NCBI GenBank assembly: GCA_027627225.1
Contig: JAPFQT010000396.1
Coordinates: 1 to 64,000, forward strand
Direction of reading: 5' to 3'
Source of the DNA: Congeria kusceri
Lineage: Eukaryota > Mollusca > Bivalvia > Myida > Dreissenidae
Length of the DNA: 64,000 nucleotides
Below, piece by piece: positions 36,041-48,900 of the stretch. The number at the start of each line of letters is the position of its first letter. The stretch's first letter is position 1. A model generated the notes under the pieces. It was not told the DNA's origin and did not search any database. It worked only from the letters and a program-made list of their open reading frames with translations. Position numbers and translations under genes: made by a program.

Positions 36041-39010
36041 GGCTATAGGGTGGTATGTAGGAAACCCTTATAACTTTTGAACGGTGCAATATAGCTCAAA
36101 ACGGATTTCAGATTTGAGCTCAGCATAGAATTCTACCCTACAAACGATGTCTGTCCGGCTGACTGTCCGTCTGTCCGTCTGTCCGTCTGTCTGTCTTATG
36201 TAGTGTAAATGGCTTCGGGGTGGGGTCCAGGAAACCCTTATATCTTTTTAACGGTATAATATAGCTCAAAACGGATTTCAGATTTGTGCTCAGAATAGAA
36301 TTCTATCCTATAAAAAATGTCTGTCCGGGTGTCTGTCCGTCTGTCCGTCTGTCTGTCTTAAGGAGTGTAAATTGATAGGGGGTGGGCTCCAGGAAACCCT
36401 TATATCTTTTTAACGGTTCAAAATAGCTCAAAACGGATTTCAGATTTGTGCTCAGCATAGAATTCTACCCTAACACTATGTCTGCCCGGCTGTCTGTCCG
36501 TCTGTCCGTCTGTCCGTCTGTCTGTCCGTTTGGGAGTGTAAATGGCTAGGGGGTGGGGTCCAGGAAACCCTTATATCTTTTTAACGGTTCAATATACCTC
36601 AAAACGGATTTCAGATTCGTGCTCAGCATACAATTTTACCCTTGGATCGTCCGTCCGTCTGTGTGTCTGTCCGTCTGTCCGTCCGTCCGTCCGTCTGTCT
36701 TAGGAGTGTTCATGGCGAAGGGCGGGCTCCAGAAAGCCCCTATAACTTTTAAACGGTTTAAGAAATCTCAAAACGGATTTCAAATTTGTGTTTAGAATTA
36801 AATTGTCCATTTAAAAAAATGTCTGTTCGTCCGTCCGTCCGTCCGTCCGTCTGTCCGTGTATATGGCTATAGGGTGGTATGGAGGGAACCCTTATAACTT
36901 TTGAACGGTACAATATAGCTGAAAACGGTTTTCACATTTGTGTTTATAATTAAATTGTACTTTAAAAAAAATGTTTGTTCGTCCGTCCGTCCGTCCGTCC
37001 GTCTGTCCGTGTATATGGCTATAGGGTGGTATGTAGGAAACCCTTATAACTTTTGAACGGTGCAATATAGCTCAAAACGGATTTCAGATTTGAGCTCAGC
37101 ATACAATTCTACCCTACAAACGATGTCTGTCCGGCTGTCTGTCCGTCTGTCCGTCTGTCCGTCTGTCTGTCTTAAGGAGTGTAAATTGATAGGGGGTGGG
37201 CTCCAGGAAACCCTTATATCTTTTTAACGGTTCAAAATAGCTCAAAACGGATTTCAGATTTGTGCTCAGCATAGAATTCTACCCTAACACTATGTCTGCC
37301 CGGCTGTCTGTCCGTCTGTCCGTCTGTCCGTCTGTCTGTCCGTTTGGCAGTGTAAATGGCTAGGGGGTGGGGTCTAGGAAACCCTTATATCTTTTTAACG
37401 GTTCAATATACCTCAAAACGGATTTCAGATTCGTGCTCAGCATACAATTTTACCCTTGGATCATCCGTCCGTCTGTGTGTCTGTCCGTCTGTCCGTCCGT
37501 CCGTCCGTCTGTCTTAGGAGTGTTCATGGCGAGGGGTGGGCTCCAGAAAGGCTCTATAACTTTTAAACGGTTTAAGAGATCTCAAAACGGATTTCACATT
37601 TGTGTTTAGAATTAAATTGTCCATTAAAAAAACTGTCTGTTCGTCCGTCCGTCCGTCCGTCCGTCTGTCCGTGTATATGGCAATTGGGTGGTATGGAGGG
37701 AACCCTTATAACTTTTGAACGGTGCGATATAGCTGAAAACGGCTTTCACATTTGTGTTTATAATTAAATTTTACTTTAAAAAAAATGTCTGTTCGTCCGT
37801 CCGTCCGTCCGTCCGTCTGTCCGTGTATATGGCTATAGGGTGGTATGCAGGAAACCCTTATAACTTTTGAACGGTGCAATATAGCTCAAAACGGATTTCA
37901 GATTTGAGCTCAGCATACAATTCTACCCTACAAACGATGTCTGTCCGGCTGTCTGTCCGTCTGTCCGTCTGTCCGTCTGTCTGTCTTAAGGAGTGTAAAT
38001 TGATAGGGGGTGGGCTCCAGGAAACCCTTATATCTTTTTAACGGTTCAAAATAGCTCAAAACGGATTTCAGATTTGTGCTCAGCATAGAATTCTACCCTA
38101 ACACTATGTCTTCCCGGCTGTCTGGCCGTCTGTCCGTTCGTCCGTCTGTCTGTCCGTTTGGGAGTGTAAATGGCTAGGGGGTGGGGTCCAGGAAACCCTT
38201 ATATCTTTTTAACGGTTCAATATAGCTCAAAACGGATTTCAGATTTGAGCTCAGCATACAATTCTACCCTTTGGTTCGTCCGTCCGTCTGTGTGTCTGTC
38301 CGTCTGTCCGTCCGTCCGTCCGTCTGTCTTAGGAGTGTTTATGGCGAAGGGTGGGCTCCAGAAAGCCCCTATAACTTTTAAACGGTTTAAGAGATCTCAA
38401 AACGGATTTCACATTTGTGTTTAGAATTAAATTATACTTTAAAAACAATGTCTGTTCGTCCGTCCGTCCGTACGTCCGTCTGTCCGTGTATATGGCTATA
38501 GGGTGGTATGGAGGAAACCCTTATAACTTTTGAACGGTTCAATATAGCTCAAAACGGATTTCAGATTTGAGCTCAGCATAGAATTCTACCCTACAAACGA
38601 TGTCTGGCCGGCTGTCTGTCCGTCTGTCCGTCTGTCCGTCTGTCTGTCTTAAGGAGTGTAAATTGATAGGGGGTGGGCTCCAGGAAACCCTTATATCTTT
38701 TTAACGGTTCAAAATAGCTCAAAACGGATTTCAGATTTGTGCTCAGCATAGAATTCTACCCTAACACTATGTCTGCCCGGCTGTCTGTCCGTCTGTCCGT
38801 CTGTCTGTCCGTTTGGGAGAGTAAATGGCTAGGGGGTGGGCTCCAGGAAACTCTTATATCTTTTTAACGGTTCAATATAGCTCAAAACGGATTTCAGATT
38901 CGTGCTCAGCATACAATTTTACCCTTTGGTTCGTCCGTCCGTCTGTGTGTCTGTCCGTCTGTCCGTCCGTCCGTCTGTCTTAGGAGTGTTTATGGCGAAG
39001 GGTGGGCTCA
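36041..39010. repeat. Higher-order satellite: five ~160-bp monomers per ~812 bp
   Basis: Monomers start with 'ggctatagggtgg' or variants and share 'cttataacttttgaacggt' and 'ctcaaaacggatttcagatt', and each ends in a (GTCCGTCT)n slot. Starts near 36046, 36209, 36370, 36542, 36711, 36862, 37014, 37187, 37356, 37526, 37676, 37826, 37999, 38170, 38340, 38490, 38656, 38826 and 38991. The order of variants repeats every five monomers (37014 to 37826 is 812 bp). In the last round two monomers appear merged at 38490. Open frames with VRPSVCLSVCPSV are by-products of the octamer. Confidence 0.85.
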
Positions 39011-40476
39011 AGAAAGCCCCTATAAACACATCAAACCGCATGTCAAATGATCAGTGTTACTTTATACTACCCATTATTATAAGTATGAGACACATATAGT
39101 CAAAGCATTCGGAATAAAATACTATATAAATATCTATATACGTCTATTTGGTGAAAAATACCATAGGGGTGGTCACTTTGAACGCCCCTAGCCCGACCCC
39201 CGGGCTATATTTGCCTTCATCCCCGGTGTCAAAAATTGAGGTACACAACTATTCATCATTATTATAAGTTTCATATAGCTAAGTCAAGAATTGTGGATGA
39301 TATTTATGTTAAAAGTAAGAAAAACGTGAAAAATGGCCAAAATACGCTTTTATTCTCAGAGCCCCTCACTTTGACACATCCTATTTCGACCCTCAGGCAC
39401 CCATATACCCCAAACCGCATGTCAAAAGATCCGTGGTACTTTTTACTACCCATATATATACGTTTCAGATACATAATCTCAGCATTCGGATTTTAATTAA
39501 TTTTAAACAGTCAAAAATACGGTCAAAATATAGTATACAGAGGGGTTTCGGACCCATACGGAACACCATACCTCTTTTCTGCATTATTTTTTCGAATTTC
39601 TGCCTCATTTTGTATTACCTTTCTAATGATATATTACATTACAATGTACTCAGTCCGTAAATAGTGGATCCAGGGGGGGTATTTTTTCACTATTAGTGAT
39701 TTGTAACCACAAAAACAGGTATCCCACGAGTTCTAAGTCCCATAACACGTTCAATTTTGTGCCAATTTTAATATAAAATATATGGTATAGTAGGAAAATC
39801 TGTTACATTTCATTAAACATCTGTTCATTTTACTTTAGTTGCGAAATAAAATCACACGAGTGCGTCAAAGTCCCGTGGTAGTACTGAAACATCAAAAAAA
39901 TTGACGTTTTCAAGGCCAATAACTCTCTTATTACCCCCCCTTACCCCCGGGAGGAATCCCCTTAGGTCATAGATATCGATGAGGTCTACCTATATACGAG
40001 ATATCAGGGATCTAGATATCAGCACTAAGTAGCATTAGCTCTACCCCCGCCGATTGAGCGTAAAAAAGCCCACAAAATGCTAGAGTGTGCGCGCCAAGGG
40101 CCATAACTCCTGAACGGTAGATCCGATCCCCAAAATTCTTTCTGTGTCTTATAGGGCTTCGCGAGACCTTTCTGCTGACACCCATATCATAGGGGTCACT
40201 TGACCTTCACAAAGGTCATCTCAATTAGACTCAGTCTGCCAGCGCAAGTCTACTAGCAGTATTACACTGCTAGTAGACCACCAAAAGTCAAATTTTTTAT
40301 CTGAAAGTGTCAACTTTTTACCTTAAACTGGGTTATAGGGTATGATCCCCCTGAAAGTTTACGACCATCAGACGATCCCAACGGTGACCTACTTTCGGAG
40401 GAGGGTAAAGGATTTGTGGTCTTTTTTACGCTCAAAGTTGGTGACCCCGATGACCTTGACATCCTTTACCCTTCTC
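39011..40476. repeat. End of core: ~380-bp imperfect duplication and flank
   Basis: The phrase 'accgcatgtcaaa-gatc-gtg' followed by 'tactacccat' and 'agcattcgga' occurs near 39030 and again near 39412. The remainder to 40476 is unassigned, with a strong hairpin at 40248-40278. No gene recognised. Confidence 0.55.
40248..40278. repeat. Perfect 13-bp hairpin
   Basis: GTCTACTAGCAGT at 40248-40260, loop ATTAC, and exact complement ACTGCTAGTAGAC at 40266-40278. It could be the terminal hairpin of an element; no CTRR end follows, so Helitron assignment is not supported. Confidence 0.8.
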
Positions 40477-42204
40477 GGAAAACTCGACACCGTTGGAAAG
40501 GTCTATGTCAGACTTAGACCCCTACCAAGTTTGAACCCAAACACTGTGCGGGTTTAGGTATTATACATTTTCAAAAGGGGTAGGGGTCAGATCGAATTTG
40601 GGATCATTTTTAGGCTCAGCACGAGGCGATGATTGTGAGTTATGGTCGATGCGTGTAGCGTGTAGCGCCGCTGTCTGTCCGTTTGTCTGTCCGTCCGTCT
40701 GTCCGTCCGTCTGTCCGTCCGTCTGTCCGTCCGTCTGTCCGTCCGTCTGTCCGTCCGTCTGTCCGTCCGTCTGTCCGCCCGTCTGTCCGTCCGTCTGTCC
40801 GTCTGTCCGTCCGTCTGTCCGTCCGTCTGTCCGTCCGTCTGTCCGATGCTGATGCTGCTGCTGCTGTCGATGACGCTGTTGCTACTGCTGTGCTGCTGAT
40901 TATGGCGCTGATACTGTTGCGGGTGCTGCTGTCGTTGCGTCCGTCTGTCCGTCCGTCTGTCCGTCAGTCTGTCCGTCCGTCTGTCCGTCCGTCTGTCCGT
41001 CCGTCTGTCCGTGCGTCTGTCCGTCCGTCTGTCCGTCAGTCTGTCCGATGCTGATGCTGCTGCTGCTGTCGATGATGCTGTTGCTACTGCTGTGCTGCTG
41101 ATTATGGCGCTGATACTGTTGCGGGTGCTGCTGTCGTTGTCCGCTTCGGCCGTCAAGATAATAATTATCATCAGCAGAAAACATGCTATTAACGACCTTA
41201 TCAACGACTATTTGTGATTGAAGTTACAACGTATTTATCCATCAAATTAACGTGCCTACACTATATCAAAGTTGAAACATTGAATATTTTGCATATTTCT
41301 GTGTTCACTATTATCAGCAGCAACAACGGCAACAACAACAGCAGGAGCTTAGAAAGTCAGAAATATCAGTAATATCAGCATCAAAATAAACTCAGTGCGT
41401 TCAAACTTCATCGACATCATTATCAGTATCACCAACAACACTTATGACTAACGAATAATAAATAGATATATCGCGGGACTCATTCGAACCCTAAGTATAA
41501 TTAGTTGGGACTTAGTCTCGTTACAAGCAAAAATCTGAAGGACCAATTCCCGCCGATCCAGCCCTAACTATAATATGCGTACGGCTACACAACACTAAAC
41601 ATGACATAATGTTTAATCGAAAATAAAACGTGTTTTTAATTATATTTCCCGATATATTTTTACATTTTTATGAAGAATATACAAATATCTTTAAATGGGA
41701 CAAAAATAAAAAAAATCCAACGACGAATAAAAATTATAATACATTTTGTCCAATTTGCCCAACCCCGTGTTATAGTCCACCGGAAAAAGTCCTTCAGTTG
41801 TCCTAAAAAATTGTCCAATCGAATAGGGTTGGAAACCACGTTAAAGAACGTCAAATTTGACGTGAATGTTACATAAGAAGAATCCGAAAAATATTGTGAT
41901 ATAAAAAAGATACGTCCCAAAAATAAAGGGGCCATAACTCTTTTAATAAAAATGGAAATTATATAAACTTTATAGATATGGATAGCCAAACCCCTAAATA
42001 AGTCCATTGCCCGAATAAAATACCAAACCCTATCATAAACCATTTTAATATTAATAAAAATATGCGCGGGACACGTTCCCGCTCAGGGACTTAATCGCGT
42101 ACTTCGCGGACTCATTCCCGATCGTAAAGGACCCATTCCCGGAAAAAGTAGAATAAAACGGGAATGAGTCCCTAGGAGGGACTCAATCCCGTGTCTACCT
42201 ATAA
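40477..42204. repeat. Right inner arm of the inverted repeat, diverged
   Basis: Counterpart of 29808-31550. Differences from the left inner arm include 41924, 41834, 41559, 41312, 41260, 41214 and 41076. It contains octamer arrays of different length from the left and three perfect GGGA-N5-TCCC motifs near the telomeric array. Confidence 0.92.
40672..41143. repeat. Composite repeat: CAG/CTG-rich unit plus (GTCTGTCC)n, twice
   Basis: Octamer arrays at 40672-40845 and 40938-41047, each followed by the ~95-bp CTG-rich unit. It is the reverse complement of the left composite but with different copy numbers. Confidence 0.9.
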
Positions 42205-42287
42205 CCCTAACCCTAACCCTAACCCTAACCCTAACCCTAACCCTAACCCTAACCCTAACCCTAACCCTAACCCTAACCCTAACCCTT
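42205..42287 (-). repeat. Telomeric array (CCCTAA)13, interstitial
   Basis: Thirteen perfect CCCTAA copies at 42205-42282 followed by a partial CCCTT. Orientation is opposite to the array at 29605-29807, so the two G-strands face each other across 12.4 kb. Confidence 0.99.
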
Positions 42288-43061
42288 ATATTATATTTGT
42301 TTTTGGTTAGTCCATCTGCTTAATGTTTTGCAGTTTTTATATTAAATGTCATTTTTCAAAAATGAGAAAATATGTGAAAAAGTCCCTTTAAAATGCATAG
42401 CACATCCTGACCACCTCATTAATAATTCTATTAAAAACCTCAGCACTGCAAAATTTTGCAATAATATTTAAGGCAGAATATGAAGACAATGTTTTGTATC
42501 CAAATATGAAAATGGTCCCTTTAAATGACAGTCACATGCTACTTTATATGTGTCACCTTATTAGGACAATTATCTTTCTATATCACAATAACTAAGTGAT
42601 TTTAAATTGTCTTGAGTGTTTATCATAGAAATGATGATGCAAACAGATACAGTTCAAAGTTGTTTGATTAGTTGACATGTTCTAAATTCATATCAATACT
42701 TGTGCAGGAACAATATAGGCCTCTCGTGAAACTTGGTAATCTTGCTCTGAAAGGCTTTTTTATGCGCATGTGTGACAGAAGAATTTTACTCTCAGGAGCC
42801 TATATTCTGGCTAATTGTTTGACATTGTATTTTCACCTACCAGACAATTTGTTTTGAGCAATTTTAATCACAAAATGCCAGCTGAAAGCATTTCCATATT
42901 TTACAAATTAATCCAGAGAAAAAATAACCACAAAAGTGCAGTTAAAAAGAAGAAGTGGAGGAGTTTGAACACAGTATGAATTTCCGTTATAGTGAATTCC
43001 AGGGCCGGATCCAGACATGACTTCCTAGGGGGGAGCACACGCCAGAGGAAATGGAGGTCTT
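42288..43061. other. Non-coding DNA next to the telomeric array (right)
   Basis: Mirror of 28831-29604. No gene seen. Confidence 0.35.
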
Positions 43062-43302
43062 ATTCATTCGTTCCTTCGTCCGTCTGTCCGTCCATCCGTT
43101 CTTTCGTTTGTTTGTTCATTCATTTGTTTGTTCATTCATTCATTTACTCATCCATCTGTTTATTTACACTCTCGTTCATTCATTCCTTTACTCACTCATT
43201 CATTTACGCATTCATTTATTCATTAACCCGTTCATTCATTCATTTATTCATTCATTCATTTACTCACTCTTTCATCTTTCCATCCATTCATTTACCTATT
43301 CA
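43062..43302. repeat. Diverged (ATTC)n microsatellite (right)
   Basis: Reverse complement of 28590-28830. Produces the same spurious Phe/Ile/His/Ser-rich frames, here on the plus strand. Confidence 0.9.
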
Positions 43303-45609
43303 TTCACCCAGTCAGTGTTCTGGCGAGGTATCACAAAAGGTGAGACATTTGTCTCAAAGGTCATGAACAGTTGGGGACATTTCCAATTTTTTGGAGACAC
43401 AAACAAAATACACCTACGATTTCGTACAAATGATAAAATCAATAACAAAGATTTCTTTACCTTAACTAGTTGTGTCTTGTTTAAGTGTCAGTGGTTGGTA
43501 TGAGTTTAACCAACAGCAGTTAACATTAGAAACACAGTTAATGTTTTGTTGTTTTATTTTAATTATAAACTGCTCAACACAAACTGATATAACTAATAAA
43601 CTTAAAATTAGTGACTTTCAATGGAAAATGTTATTCGTTTTGTGATGAATAAAAAGTGAATGCGTCATAAAATTTCCTTCAACATTATAGGCAAGCCAAT
43701 TGTGTTTTTTAAACTGAGAATTTTGGAATTTTTGTTCAAGGTTTTACGTCAAATTTGTGACACTGTCACTTTGAGTTTCTGTCAAAGAAACTTCTAGATC
43801 ATCACCGGCTTCATTGAGGGGGTTGCAGGCAGTTTGCGAAGCAACGGTCAGACTCGTAACGTAACCAACAAACTTGTTCTGATGTTTTGCGAGGAGAAAT
43901 TATTAAATATAACGTTCGAGGCTTTTTTTCTTAGGCGATGCAGCAGACAACTTGGAAAACAAAATGAATACTCTTCAGTATTGAGATAAAGCTCGAACGC
44001 ATAATGTTATCGATTGGCTAAGATTGTAGCGCTATATTTAATTAAACCAATCAGAAAGCAGACCTCAATCGGATGTTTGGTTCGTACTCAGCACACTTCG
44101 AGAGATTTGATATTTGTCCCCAAATTGTTTCGCATTTTTTACGATTTGTCCCATGAAATTTTGTATGCAACAAAAATCGCTACTAGACCAATTTTTTTGC
44201 GACATTTGTGCCCAACATTTTTTTTTCATTTTGAATTGATTTTTTTTAAAGGCTTAAAATATTTTATACTCTTACAGAGTTTTAAGCTGCTGAAAGTGAC
44301 TTCATCTAGTTTTTACAGTTGATTGATGACGGTTTATTGGCGTATGTTTTACAATGGTACTACACATTTGACGCAATAAATATAATGAATTGAAACAAAA
44401 TCCATCAAAAACCTGAGAAAAAAATAACATAATTAGGCAATGATGATATATTTATTTCAAAATTTGATTTACTTGTTTGCGAGGCAATATTGTATTTAAA
44501 CTTACCATTTTGAATAATATAAATCACTTATGAATGTTCAAGTCTGATTTATAATATATAACAAATTTGTGAATATGTTCATTTAAATATTACAACCACT
44601 GTATTTAAGGTGACGTATATCATCCCTATCTAATTTCCCAGACTGTCCATGATGTGCCCAGTGTTACGCAATAGCTAATAACTGCAGTGTCTTAAGGGCT
44701 TTGATTTAAAGTGAAGTCAACAGTGTTTCAATGTAATTGCAGAGTGCTGAAGACTTCACATCAGATTTCACCTGTACATGTGAGTGGAACTTGGAAGCCC
44801 AAGGTTTGTAGAATATGAGAACCCATTATATTGACTCTATGTAGAGAGTCACATTTTACACAAAAGAGAAAGTACTTAAAAACTAAAAACAAGAGTGTTG
44901 TTTAATGATATTCTTTCAAATCATGTGGCCCATAGTAGGGTTTTACTTGTTCACTGAATCACATGGAATTGAACGATGTCAAGTTCTGAAATCAAGTGTT
45001 TTGTTTCGAGGTTAAATGTAAGAATGTTTAGGATCTGTCATTCAAAATTATCCTGAAAATAATAGTTGTCAGATGAATGTATCTCAGAAGTTAGATCATG
45101 TGGGTTTAAACAAGTAGACTGTGTCACATATCGTAAAGCATGTTATAACAATTGATACTAAAGTTATTTTATTTTCATATTTAAATGGTTCATATCTAAA
45201 AAGATTATTCACAGCCCTGAAGTAAACTGTATATTTACCAACACAATTTAAAGTTTTGTGACACGTAAACGAGCATTAAACCTGGGCATTTATCTTAAAC
45301 TTCCTACTTCAAGTATGGGTTGTAAATAAACCTGTGTGACAATATTTTATTGATAAACCATGTCACGTGACTTGGGCATTTATAAAGGTCTGGGTAAAAC
45401 TAGATAATGGTACACGCATGTCAGTCCTGAAAGTCATTTGAAGGTTATCTGCGTTCCATTGCTGTTTAAAGTCTCCAGTTGTTGGATTGTGGACATTTTC
45501 TATGAAAGTGTGCTTGTGAAATACATCAATATAGAATTGCTAACGGTGATACACTAACAAGACATTTGAACAAAGTCTATTTGCTTGTCAAAACCTTACT
45601 ACGGACAAA
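43303..45609. other. Upstream flank of right TRIM-like gene
   Basis: Mirror of 26283-28589. Contains the candidate promoter at 45363-45388. No other gene recognised. Confidence 0.4.
45381..45388 (+). promoter_or_regulatory. Candidate TATA box of right TRIM-like gene
   Basis: TATAAAGG about 220 bp upstream of the ATG, with the palindromic E-box TCACGTGA at 45363-45370. Prediction from spacing and motif only. Confidence 0.4.
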
Positions 45610-45944
45610 ATGGCGACATTTTCTCAGTCATCTGTCAACAAAGGTTCTGACATTCTAGTAGACTTTTGTTGTTCACCATGTGGTGAGAAAAAAATCACTG
45701 AATTTGCAGAGTTCTTTTGTGGGGCATGTCAGAAGTTTTATTGTGGAAAATGTAATTGCCTACACAGTCAGTTGTTCACAGAACATACCACATATGGAAG
45801 GGGAGATATGAAGAAATGGCCAGTTGCCAAGGAAGTGGAGGATTTCTTACAGAAATGTGAAATACACAAAGATGAAAATTTGAAAATGTTCTGTAGTGAC
45901 CACAGTCAGCTGTGCTGCGCCAATTGTGCTTTTCTTAATCACAG
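45610..45944 (+). CDS. TRIM-like gene exon 1 (right arm)
   Basis: Encodes M1 to the first two bases of R112, with both B-boxes. Donor CACAG/GTATCT at 45945. Confidence 0.87.
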
Positions 45945-48900
45945 GTATCTTAGACATTGTTTTGCTAAAATAATTGTTAAGATATCAATACTCTGAATTA
46001 TACACTTTTAAAGCAGCATGATCGAGACTGTAATATTGATTATCATAAAAAAGTGACGAAATAAACATACATATATATATATGAGCATCATAAGTTGTGG
46101 TCATTTTTTAGCTCCACTTTTCGAAGAATAGGTGAGCTCTCCTACAATTCCAGGCATCGGCGTACGCATCTGAATTTGGTTAAAGTTTTTATTCAAAAGT
46201 CTTGTAACTTCAAAACTACATAAGTTATTCACTTGAAACTTGGAATATATCTTTGTCATCAATTCCAGTGTCAGGGGCAATATTCCCCATAACTCTGGTT
46301 TGTATTTTGACAGAGTTATGCCCCTTTTTCACTTAGATTTTCTGGTTAAAGTTGGAATTCAAAAGTTTTGTTACTTCAAAACTATGGAGGCTATCTTGTG
46401 CCAAAAATGTACAAATGTTTTTTGTAGAAAAATTTTGTACAAATCGACAAATTACAAATGTAAAGCAGTTAAAAATTAACTAACATTTTGCAGTTTTCAA
46501 GATTACACGTGCAATTGTAGAAATACGATTTTATTTTAAGAAATATAATTCCGCTCTTTCGCTGTTAGTTAATCGCAACATGGTTTTGTGCAATTTCTAA
46601 TGTTATGTTATGGAAAAGGAATCGGTAGAAAACCAAAATCCTATATAATATCCATTCTATTGAATAATTTCTCATAAAAAAGATCTAGCTTTACTTAATT
46701 CAATGTTTTGAATATGCGAAAAAGTTCATCTGACAAAGCGTCAGTGGAACAACGCAAATGGAAAGTCGCCGTTTACATTTCTCGGTTTACAAAACTCGAA
46801 AGAAACAAGTATCGAATTTTGCACATGCCCATATATGGAAAATGTCAATAAGAATGTGGGAGGAGCCTATCGAACGCTCGTGCATCATCAGAAATTACCA
46901 GATTTAGTGGAAGGTCTACAGTACTGTAGACCGTTTATGTCAAATATACATTCTAGCAAAGTTACGTAAATACATCCGGACAGTATGTAAATCCGGACAC
47001 CGGAAAGAAATATATGTTCGTATTATCTATGGAATTTATTAAGCCATCTATCTGTCTCGGTAATGTAAGATATATTTCAGCAGAAACCACGGCGTTGGTC
47101 AATATATATTGCCGCCATAGAGTCTTTTGATGGTTTTTGCTGTTCAGATTTATTCTGAACGCGAATTATTTCAGCTACCACGGCGTATACATATTGACAA
47201 TTGTTAAAAAAGCTGATATTTGATTCCACAAATGCCTGTGTCGGCTGTGAGTGTGAGCAAAAGCTGTTATGAGAGTTTCTGTCATACAGAAGACATTAAC
47301 TGCAGTACTTTAATCTGTCACATAACCTAATTGTGACATATTTTAGTTTATCAGTTAAAAAAATTCTTGTGTGTATATTTTATATCAAAAGTAATTGGTA
47401 ATGTATGTTCATGGCAAATGTATTAATTATATTAAGCTTTAAGAAAAGACATGTGTAAAAATTATAAAAGCGACCATTTCCATTGTCATTATGTTCACTC
47501 ACAAAAAGCAGTAGGCCTACTTATATCTTTGTGCTAGTTACTAGTATATGGTAATGTTTTGATTCACAACTGGGTATGTCCTGAAAAAAAAAAACAACAA
47601 CAACATACACTTGTACATGTGCAATAATTATGCAAGGTTCTTAAAAATGACATTTAATTGTTATTATAATGAACTTAATATAATAACATGTTCTGAATTT
47701 CATTATTTCTATGTAAATATTAACTGATTTCTGTACAGCCTTGTTCATTTGGGTTATCTAAGGCATGCAACCAAAGGTTTATTTTAAGTCCCTCTCAGAA
47801 AATGTGGAGGGTCTTGAATCGTTTGTCAATATAATTTGACCAGTTGAAATCTTTGTTTGATAGAGAATGCCAATTTATTGTTTTTATTTTAACAAGAAGA
47901 AATTACTGAGTGATACCTTTGTATTATTTTTCAAAATACAATTGCATTAGAGAAACATCATATTTATGTTCTTAAAGGCTTTAAAATAGGGCACTTTAGG
48001 ATACTTTTTTTCTTAATTTAAAATATATTTCCAATTTCATGAAAAAAATAGAAACAGTCGTTGAGACAAATACTTATTTCTGTGGAACTTTTTTGTTAAA
48101 GTTCATGCATTGGATCAAAAGCGATGAGAGGAGTTATTGGCACTGTGATATTTACCAAAATCATGTAACAGATTTGCCTCTAGCACATGTTGGGCCCTAC
48201 ACAGAAATTGAGTTAAGCACATATACAATGTACATTAACAGTAGCTCTAAATATGTTTTTAGTGACTCATTCATTAGATTAATTACTCTAAGCCAGTGTT
48301 TCAGAGCTGTGCATTAGCTTGACTACCAACTTGTCCTGTCAGGCAAGTACTTTGAAAATTAACTTGCGCGATTTGTAGACGGAGCTCTTGATTGTACTGG
48401 TAAACCATTTCATGGCCAAACTTCATAGATTACATTAATTTGCATACGGTGAATCCCGAACAACACCGGAGAAAATTGGGGGCGGGGAGAATACTTCGGA
48501 AAACTCCGTAAGCATTTCCTTATATGGAAGTCAGTGAAATTGCAACTTGCGATTTGTCATTTCCGAATCGCGATTTGTCATTACCGAATCGCAATCGGTG
48601 AAGTGTGAAAGTAAGTTGGTCAGATGCCAAAACTTAATCGTTATTTTACATTTTCATAAGTACGTTGAGAAGAAATAGAAGTGCAGGGTAATAATGCGAG
48701 TGGTCAAAATAAAGAACTGTATACTGATTTTAATGTTTCCAAATGTAATGGACTGCTGTCTTATTAATTTTTATGTAGATATCTAGTTGATAATCAAGAA
48801 TTCGATTTGTTTTCACAATAATGTACTTTTCTTGTTTGAAAATAGAATTTAGATGATTTACTTTCTTATTTTAGAGAATGGATTTTATACATCTGAAAAT

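Noticed and set aside
36553..39099. Repeated ~80-aa frames with VRPSVCLSVCPSV
   Set aside because: They arise from the GTCCGTCT octamer in each satellite monomer; the frame is set by the repeat, not by a gene.
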